Shown: in pieces, positions 27,744 to 33,127 of the stretch
Position numbering within the stretch: position 1 is the first letter of the stretch
Layout of the letters: every line of letters starts with the position of its first letter
Assembly (NCBI GenBank): GCA_903915735.1
Contig: CAIWUA010000047.1
Span: forward strand, 1-33,127
Origin: Candidatus Adlerbacteria bacterium
GTDB taxonomy: Bacteria; Patescibacteriota; Minisyncoccia; Phycocordibacterales; SBAW01
Direction: 5' to 3'
Length of the DNA: 33,127 nucleotides
Program-made: the position numbers and the translations under genes
Notes under the pieces: model-generated
What the model saw: only the letters and a program-made list of their open reading frames with translations
Database searches by the model: none
What the model was told of the DNA's origin: nothing

Positions 27744-28352
27744 ATGAATACAAACAACGATAATAATAAGCAGACAGGACTTAGTTGGTCGGCACCACAA
27801 AACACACCCAAACCTTTTATGCCGCCGGTAAAACCTGCCGTTGTGCCAGTGACGGTTAAAAGCAACACTAATAATAACGCTGCAAAAATAGTCGGTTGGC
27901 TCGCTGTCGGTGTAGTCGCAGGTGTAGTTATTGCGTGGGGTGCAACATTGCTCTTTAAGCACGGTAACCAAACTCCGGTTAATAGTGCGGTACAAAATGC
28001 CACGTCCACAGCAGCAACCAACACTACATCCAACACCACTTCGACATTAATTGTCCCGACGCCGCAAAAGGCAGGACTCTCGGTCACGATAGAAAATGCG
28101 TCGGTGTCCGCGCCGACCTGGGTCGTAGTGTATGAGAGTCTTGATGGCAAACCGGGCAATGTGCTTGGTGCGGCTATCTTTAGTGCCGATCATAGCTCGG
28201 GCACGGTAGACCTTTTGCGCGGTACTATGGCAGGACAGACCTACTTTGTTACCGAGCAGAGCGACAACGGCGATCGCAGGTTTTCGCTTAAGGACGACAC
28301 GCTCGTTACGGTAGATAGTCAGCCGGTATGGGTCAGCTTTACTGCTAATTAA
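27744..28352 (+). CDS. Membrane-anchored protein with DUF7282-like C-terminal domain
   Basis: Single TM (VGWLAVGVVAGVVIAWGATLLF); VTIENASVSAPTWVVVYESLDGKPGNVLGAA. Confidence 0.65.
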   Translation: MNTNNDNNKQTGLSWSAPQNTPKPFMPPVKPAVVPVTVKSNTNNNAAKIVGWLAVGVVAGVVIAWGATLLFKHGNQTPVNSAVQNATSTAATNTTSNTTSTLIVPTPQKAGLSVTIENASVSAPTWVVVYESLDGKPGNVLGAAIFSADHSSGTVDLLRGTMAGQTYFVTEQSDNGDRRFSLKDDTLVTVDSQPVWVSFTAN

Positions 28353-28361
28353 TTAAAAAAT

Positions 28362-28835
28362 ATGCATCCAATACTCCAGTCAGAGGTAGTGCTTGAGCTT
28401 ATTGTCGCAACCGTGCTCGGCGCTGTGCTCGGGTTTGAGCGCTCGCTTGCAGGCAAACACGCCGGCATGCGCACCTATGCGCTGGTGTCGATGGGGTCGT
28501 GCCTGTTTACCGTCGCGGGGACATTGGCTGCGTTTGAGTTGTCGATATTTTCGGCCATCAATCCGCTGCTCATCGCCTCATCGGTGGTGGTCGGCATCGG
28601 CTTTATCGGTGCAGGGCTCTCGGCTACGCACGGCGAGGGCAACAACCATGCCGAGCTTACTACCGCCTCGGGTATCTGGGTCGCAGCGGGCATTGGTATG
28701 GCGGTTGCGTTTGGTTTTTACAGCATCGCAATCGCAGCCACCCTGCTTGGGCTGCTTACCTTTTCTCTCTTGGCAAACGTCGAACGTCGTTTGCGGCTCC
28801 GTTTTGGCGCAAAATATACCGAGAACAATAATTAA
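28362..28835 (+). CDS. MgtC/SapB family membrane protein
   Basis: LGAVLGFERSLAGKHAGMRTYALVSMGSCLFTV...VVVGIGFIGAGLS...LTTASGIWVAAGIGMAVAFGFY. Confidence 0.93.
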   Translation: MHPILQSEVVLELIVATVLGAVLGFERSLAGKHAGMRTYALVSMGSCLFTVAGTLAAFELSIFSAINPLLIASSVVVGIGFIGAGLSATHGEGNNHAELTTASGIWVAAGIGMAVAFGFYSIAIAATLLGLLTFSLLANVERRLRLRFGAKYTENNN

Positions 28836-28880
28836 GGTAGAATGGCTCTATGAGCCCCGTTGGAGGAGCTCTCCAACAAA

Positions 28881-29747
28881 ATGAGTAAGTTCTACAAGCC
28901 CAACCGTAACCCCGACTACAGCTACGGGGGGCCTCGCTGGACGCTGTCTCGCTCTAAAATTGACCTCTTTATGGAGTGTCAACGGTGCTTTTACCTCGAC
29001 AACAAGCTTGGGGTGGCGCGGCCGCCCGGCTATCCGTTTAACCTCAACTCGGCGGTCGACGCGCTGCTAAAAAAAGAGCTCGACACCCACCGTGCGCAGG
29101 GCACACAGCACCCGCTTGCTAAGCAGTATGGGCTCGACGCTATCCCGCTTAACCATGAGCGCATGGATGAGTGGCGCGATGCGCTTAAGCGGGGAGTCAA
29201 GACGGTGCACCAAGCAACCGGGCTTACGGTGCGCGGCGGTGTCGACGACATTTGGATCAACAAAGACGGCGAGCTTATCGTCATCGACTACAAAGCCACC
29301 AGCAAAGACGCCAAAATAGAGTCACTTGACGAAGAGTGGCACCGCGGCTACAAGCGTCAGCTCGAGGTGTATCAGTGGTTGTTGCGCCAAAACGGGTTTA
29401 AAGTGTCCGACACGGGGTATTGGTTTTATGCCAATGCCACCAAAGACCGCGAGGCGTTTGACGGCAGGCTCGATTTTGAGTTAACGTTGGTGCCCTACAC
29501 CGGCTCGACCGACTGGGTCGATGGCGCCCTGATGCAATTAAAGGCTTGTTTAGACAGCGACACATTGCCCGCCTCCGGCACCGACTGCGACTATTGCCGC
29601 TATCGCGAGGCCGCCGGCAAGGCACTGCTGCCGTTTGGCTCGCGCTCGACACCTGCTGCAGAGTCTGCACCCGGCATCTTGCCCGGCAAAAAAATTGCGC
29701 ATGAAAAAGAAAAGGCAACCGACAACCCGACCGCGCACCTCTTTTAA
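28881..29747 (+). CDS. PD-(D/E)XK nuclease, Cas4/RecB-like (start revised from 28860)
   Basis: LSRSKIDLFMECQRCFYLD, VRGGVDDIWINKDGELIVIDYKAT, QLEVYQWLL, CDYCRYREA. Confidence 0.87.
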   Translation: MSKFYKPNRNPDYSYGGPRWTLSRSKIDLFMECQRCFYLDNKLGVARPPGYPFNLNSAVDALLKKELDTHRAQGTQHPLAKQYGLDAIPLNHERMDEWRDALKRGVKTVHQATGLTVRGGVDDIWINKDGELIVIDYKATSKDAKIESLDEEWHRGYKRQLEVYQWLLRQNGFKVSDTGYWFYANATKDREAFDGRLDFELTLVPYTGSTDWVDGALMQLKACLDSDTLPASGTDCDYCRYREAAGKALLPFGSRSTPAAESAPGILPGKKIAHEKEKATDNPTAHLF

Positions 29748-30003
29748 ATCGTTTAGCGAGCGAGTGTGTTTGGTCGTGGCTAAAATCCCCAAGGGCAAAA
29801 CATTGTCATACAAACAGGTGGCGGCCAAAGCCGGCAACGCCAAAGCGGCGCGCGCCGTCGGTACGATCATGGCACACAACTACAACCCTAAGATCCCGTG
29901 CCACCGCGTCGTGCGCTCAGACGGCGGGGTAGGCGACTACAACCGCGGCGGCCCCATGCGTAAAATGGAACTGCTGATGGAGGAGGCTTACAGTTTGCGG
30001 TAA
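29701..30003 (+). CDS. Methylated-DNA--protein cysteine methyltransferase-like, minimal catalytic domain
   Basis: VVAKIPKGKTLSYKQVAAKAGNAKAARAVGTIMAHNYNPKIPCHRVVRSDGGVGDYNRGG; PCHRV cysteine present. Confidence 0.9.
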   Translation: MKKKRQPTTRPRTSFKSFSERVCLVVAKIPKGKTLSYKQVAAKAGNAKAARAVGTIMAHNYNPKIPCHRVVRSDGGVGDYNRGGPMRKMELLMEEAYSLR

Positions 30004-30012
30004 TATACGCAC

Positions 30013-30504
30013 ATGGACAACACTTTTTTGCACGAGGTTGCTATTACCGCCATTATTATCAAAGATGGCAAATATTTAATTACCCGCCGCTCGCCGAACA
30101 AAAAGCGCTTCCCGGGCATGTGGACGGTCCCCGGCGGTCGGCTCGAGGCCAAAGACTATTTAGCTCTGCCAAAAGATACCGAATTTTATTGGTACAACGT
30201 ACTTGAACGCGTTTTAGAGCGCGAGGTCAAAGAAGAGGTAGGTCTTACCATCAAAAACGTGCAGTACCTCACAAGTCTTGCGACCGTACATAAAGACGGC
30301 AGCCCCTCTATCGTGATCTCGTGCGTGGCAGACTATGACAGTGGCGAGGTGACGCTGCAAAAAGAAGAGACGGATGATTTTGCTTGGGTCACTACTGAAG
30401 AGTCAAAGCAATACCAACTCTTAGACGGTATCTTTGAGGAATTTGTGCAGATAGACAAGTTGAAGAAAACTGGTATTAAACCTCTATGGGAACGGGCGAA
30501 ATAA
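30013..30504 (+). CDS. Nudix hydrolase
   Basis: RFPGMWTVPGGRLEAKD...LEREVKEEVGLTI (Nudix box with internal insertion); TAATAT 6 nt before ATG. Confidence 0.9.
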   Translation: MDNTFLHEVAITAIIIKDGKYLITRRSPNKKRFPGMWTVPGGRLEAKDYLALPKDTEFYWYNVLERVLEREVKEEVGLTIKNVQYLTSLATVHKDGSPSIVISCVADYDSGEVTLQKEETDDFAWVTTEESKQYQLLDGIFEEFVQIDKLKKTGIKPLWERAK

Positions 30505-31169
30505 AACTCGAAGCTTCGTGGAAGGCGGCTTTGGCGGAGGAGTTTGGCAAAGAGTATTTTAAAAATCTTTCTGACTTTGTCCGTGGCGAATACACACACG
30601 GAGTAGTCTACCCGCCGCCCAAAAATATTTTTAGGGCTTTTGATTTGTGTCCGTTCGATAAAGTAAAAGTTGTGATACTCGGCCAAGATCCGTACCACGG
30701 CCCGGGCCAAGCCAACGGCCTCTGCTTTGCGGTGGGTGAGGGAGTTGCCCTGCCGCCGTCACTACAAAACATATACAAAGAACTCGCAGCAGAAACGGGC
30801 GCGCCCTTCGAAGCCTTGGCGAAGAAGGGGGACTTGGAACGCTGGGCTAAGCAGGGAGTGTTGCTTTTAAATGCAACGCTTACCGTGTCGGCCAAGAGCC
30901 CCGGCTCGCATCAAAAAAAGGGGTGGGAGGAGTTTACCGACGCGGCTATTAAAGCGCTGTCAGAGCAAAAAGAGCATCTGGTGTTTATTTTGTGGGGCAA
31001 CTATGCGCGGCAAAAAGGCGCACACATAGACCGCGCCAAACATTGTGTTATCGAGTCGCCGCATCCGTCGCCCTTTTCGGCCTACTCGGGCTTCTTCGGC
31101 TCAAAACCCTTTAGCAAAACCAACGCGTATTTAAAAAAGACGGGCCAAAAACCAATCGATTGGCTTTAG
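30486..31169 (+). CDS. ung: Uracil-DNA glycosylase
   Basis: VVILGQDPYHGPGQANGLCFAV, WAKQGVLLLNATLTV, LVFILWGNYAR, IESPHPSPFSAYSGFFGSKPFSKTN. Confidence 0.97.
   Translation: MGTGEIKLEASWKAALAEEFGKEYFKNLSDFVRGEYTHGVVYPPPKNIFRAFDLCPFDKVKVVILGQDPYHGPGQANGLCFAVGEGVALPPSLQNIYKELAAETGAPFEALAKKGDLERWAKQGVLLLNATLTVSAKSPGSHQKKGWEEFTDAAIKALSEQKEHLVFILWGNYARQKGAHIDRAKHCVIESPHPSPFSAYSGFFGSKPFSKTNAYLKKTGQKPIDWL
30804..30829 (+). repeat. Element family B copy 3: 26-bp interrupted palindrome inside ung
   Basis: CCCTTC GAA GCC TT GGC GAA GAAGGG; encodes FEALAKKG. Confidence 0.85.
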
Positions 31170-33122
31170 TTACCAAATTTCGGCGCGGGTTTTGGGGTCG
31201 CGATAGAGCTTGTCGCCTTTTTTAAGATTGAAGGCTTTATAAAACGGCTCAAAGTTAGAGAGCGGGCCGTTGATGCGCCACACGGGGTTTGCGTGTGGGT
31301 CGGTAAGTGCGAGCAACTTTTTAATCTCAGGACGAGATGTTTCTTGTTCTGCCTGTGCAAAGCCGAAGAAAAACCGCTGTTCGGGCGAAAGGCCGGCAAT
31401 AGTTTTTCGCTCATGCTTGGCAAGATAGCGTTGGTAAGCCTCGTAGCCGATTACCAGCCCGCCCATGTCGGCGATATTTTCGCCCAAGGTCAACTGGCCG
31501 TTGAGCTTGACGCCCGGCTCGACCTCAAACGTGTTGGCTTGCGCGACAAAGCGTTTGGCCTTGAGCATGAACCGTTTGCGGTCCGCGGCAGTCCACCAAC
31601 TTTTCATGTTGCCTTTGCCGTCAAACTTTGAGCCCTGGTCGTCAAAGCCGTGGGTTATTTCGTGACCAATCACCGCGCCAATGGCTGCATAGTTAACGGC
31701 CGCATCGGCCTTAGGGTCAAAAAAGGGCCATTGCAGTATTGCCGCGGGGAAGACAATTTCGTTCATGTTAAAGCTGCAGTAGGCGTTGACGGTTTGCGGC
31801 GTCATGAGCCACTCGTTGCGGTCGATAGGCTTGCGCAGTTTGGCCATCTGCTTGCGGTGGTGCCACTCCTCGGCGCGCAGCATGTTGCCAAAGTGGTCGT
31901 CGGGATTCAGCACAAGCCCGCGGTACTGCTCCCACTTGTCGGGGTAGGCTATTTTGCGATTCATGGCGTGCAGCTTGAGTATCGCCTTGCGCTTGGTTGC
32001 TGCCGACATCCAGTCGAGCTGCTTGATGCGCGCTTCGTACGCGTCAAAAAGATCGGTGACCAGCGCGCCCATGGCGCGCTTAGACTCGGCGGGGAAGTAG
32101 CGCTCGACATACAGCTTACCGAGCGCCTCGCCCACAGCGCCGGTTGCCCCAAGCGCGCGGCGCCACAGCGGGCGCATCTTTTTTTGGCCGGTCAGCACCT
32201 GGTTGTACGAAAAGTTTTCTTTAATAAACCGCTCCGACAGTAAACCCGACAGGTCGCTTATCACATGCCACTCCATATACAACTTCCAATCCTCGAGCGG
32301 GATGGTTTTGATCATCGCGCTCACCGCTTTAAAAAAGTCTGGTTGCCCGACCACCAGCTCTTTAATACCGGCGGCGTGGGTGTGTGCCGCATACTGTGCC
32401 CACTTAATCTCGGGCGCGAGCTTTTGGAGTTGGGCGAGCGTGTATTTGTGATAGACCTTTTCGGCGTCGCGGGTGTCCTCTTTGCGCATAGCGGCTTTGG
32501 CCAGCTTGGTCTCTATGCGCATCACGGCAGTTTGCATGGCTGACACTTCTGCGGCGCCAAGCCCTGCAAGCTTAAGCAGCCGGCCCATGTGCGCCACATA
32601 GGCGTCGCGCACGCGCTTTTGCTCGGGCGTATCAAGCAGGTAGTAGTCGCGCTCCGGCATGCCTATCCCGCCTTGCCACAGGTGCAATAAATAGCGCTCG
32701 GAGTTTTTAGCGTCTTGGTCAATAATCGTGCCCCAGCACACCGAGACACCAAGCACATGCAGCTTGGCGATGGTTTTAAGCAACTCGTCTTTGGTGCTGA
32801 TGTCGCGCACCATCAAACGCCAGGGCGCCATCGGGCCGATGCCGAGCTTGTTGCGCGCCGGCAAATCGGCGGCGGCAACATACGCGTCGTGCACCAGCTG
32901 CGCGGGCGAGCCGGGCTTAAACTTTTTTTGCTTCAGCAATTCTTGCACCAACGTGCGCAGCTGGGTGTCTGTTTTATACCGAAGCACGATAAATGCACCC
33001 CAGCGCGACTCCTCGGCCGGTATTTTGACTTTTTTGAGCCAGCCGCCGTTAGCATAATTAAAAAAATCATCCTGCGGCCGCAATTTTTTATCTATATTTT
33101 TTATATCGAAGCCCCAATACAT
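31170..33122 (-). CDS. M13 family metallopeptidase (neprilysin/PepO-like)
   Basis: VNAYCSFNMNEIVFPAAILQWPFF, IGAVIGHEITHGFDDQGSKFD (HExxH), LTLGENIADMGG. Confidence 0.95.
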   Translation of the reverse strand: MYWGFDIKNIDKKLRPQDDFFNYANGGWLKKVKIPAEESRWGAFIVLRYKTDTQLRTLVQELLKQKKFKPGSPAQLVHDAYVAAADLPARNKLGIGPMAPWRLMVRDISTKDELLKTIAKLHVLGVSVCWGTIIDQDAKNSERYLLHLWQGGIGMPERDYYLLDTPEQKRVRDAYVAHMGRLLKLAGLGAAEVSAMQTAVMRIETKLAKAAMRKEDTRDAEKVYHKYTLAQLQKLAPEIKWAQYAAHTHAAGIKELVVGQPDFFKAVSAMIKTIPLEDWKLYMEWHVISDLSGLLSERFIKENFSYNQVLTGQKKMRPLWRRALGATGAVGEALGKLYVERYFPAESKRAMGALVTDLFDAYEARIKQLDWMSAATKRKAILKLHAMNRKIAYPDKWEQYRGLVLNPDDHFGNMLRAEEWHHRKQMAKLRKPIDRNEWLMTPQTVNAYCSFNMNEIVFPAAILQWPFFDPKADAAVNYAAIGAVIGHEITHGFDDQGSKFDGKGNMKSWWTAADRKRFMLKAKRFVAQANTFEVEPGVKLNGQLTLGENIADMGGLVIGYEAYQRYLAKHERKTIAGLSPEQRFFFGFAQAEQETSRPEIKKLLALTDPHANPVWRINGPLSNFEPFYKAFNLKKGDKLYRDPKTRAEIW

Positions 33123-33127
33123 GTGTG

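Noticed and set aside
30797-30806. GGGCGCGCCC palindrome in ung
   Set aside because: A 10-bp GC palindrome is expected by chance at this composition and partly overlaps the family B arm.

Overview
The 33.1-kb window is gene-dense, GC-rich chromosomal DNA, probably from a Candidate Phyla Radiation (Patescibacteria) bacterium. That placement is inferred from pared-down housekeeping proteins and gene content; no rRNA is present. Recognisable contents: the 3' end of uvrA, uvrC, ddl, a pterin dehydratase, five tRNAs (three of them Ala isoacceptors), cydA/cydB, a full F1Fo-ATPase operon with very short delta and epsilon subunits, ychF, leuS, a sigma-region-4/HARE-type regulator, mltG, mnmA, an ATP-cone + Mrr-like nuclease, mgtC-like, a Cas4/RecB-like nuclease, an MGMT-like protein, Nudix, ung and an M13 peptidase. 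No CRISPR array, transposase, prophage or rRNA was seen. The most interesting layer is a set of short palindromic or repeated DNA elements placed in frame inside conserved protein-coding genes: (i) five copies of GGACATC-S-GATGTCC in uvrC, atpG, leuS (x2) and mnmA, all read as T-S-D-V; (ii) three copies of a 26-bp interrupted palindrome in uvrC, a proline-rich membrane protein gene and ung, all read as (E/I)-A-L-A-K-(K/E)-G; (iii) a 99-bp near-perfect hairpin in the proline-rich membrane protein gene; (iv) AT-rich patches in uvrC and leuS; (v) an 11-bp-stem hairpin in leuS. They resemble Rickettsia palindromic elements in behaviour but not in sequence. A second theme is promoter layout: about 15 genes have a -10-like hexamer 6-10 nt before the start codon (predicted leaderless), including divergent pairs sharing a palindromic -10. 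A set of small unknown genes instead has a leader, Shine-Dalgarno and terminator. A ~150-nt candidate ncRNA and a 53-aa zinc-ribbon ORF absent from the ORF track are also reported.
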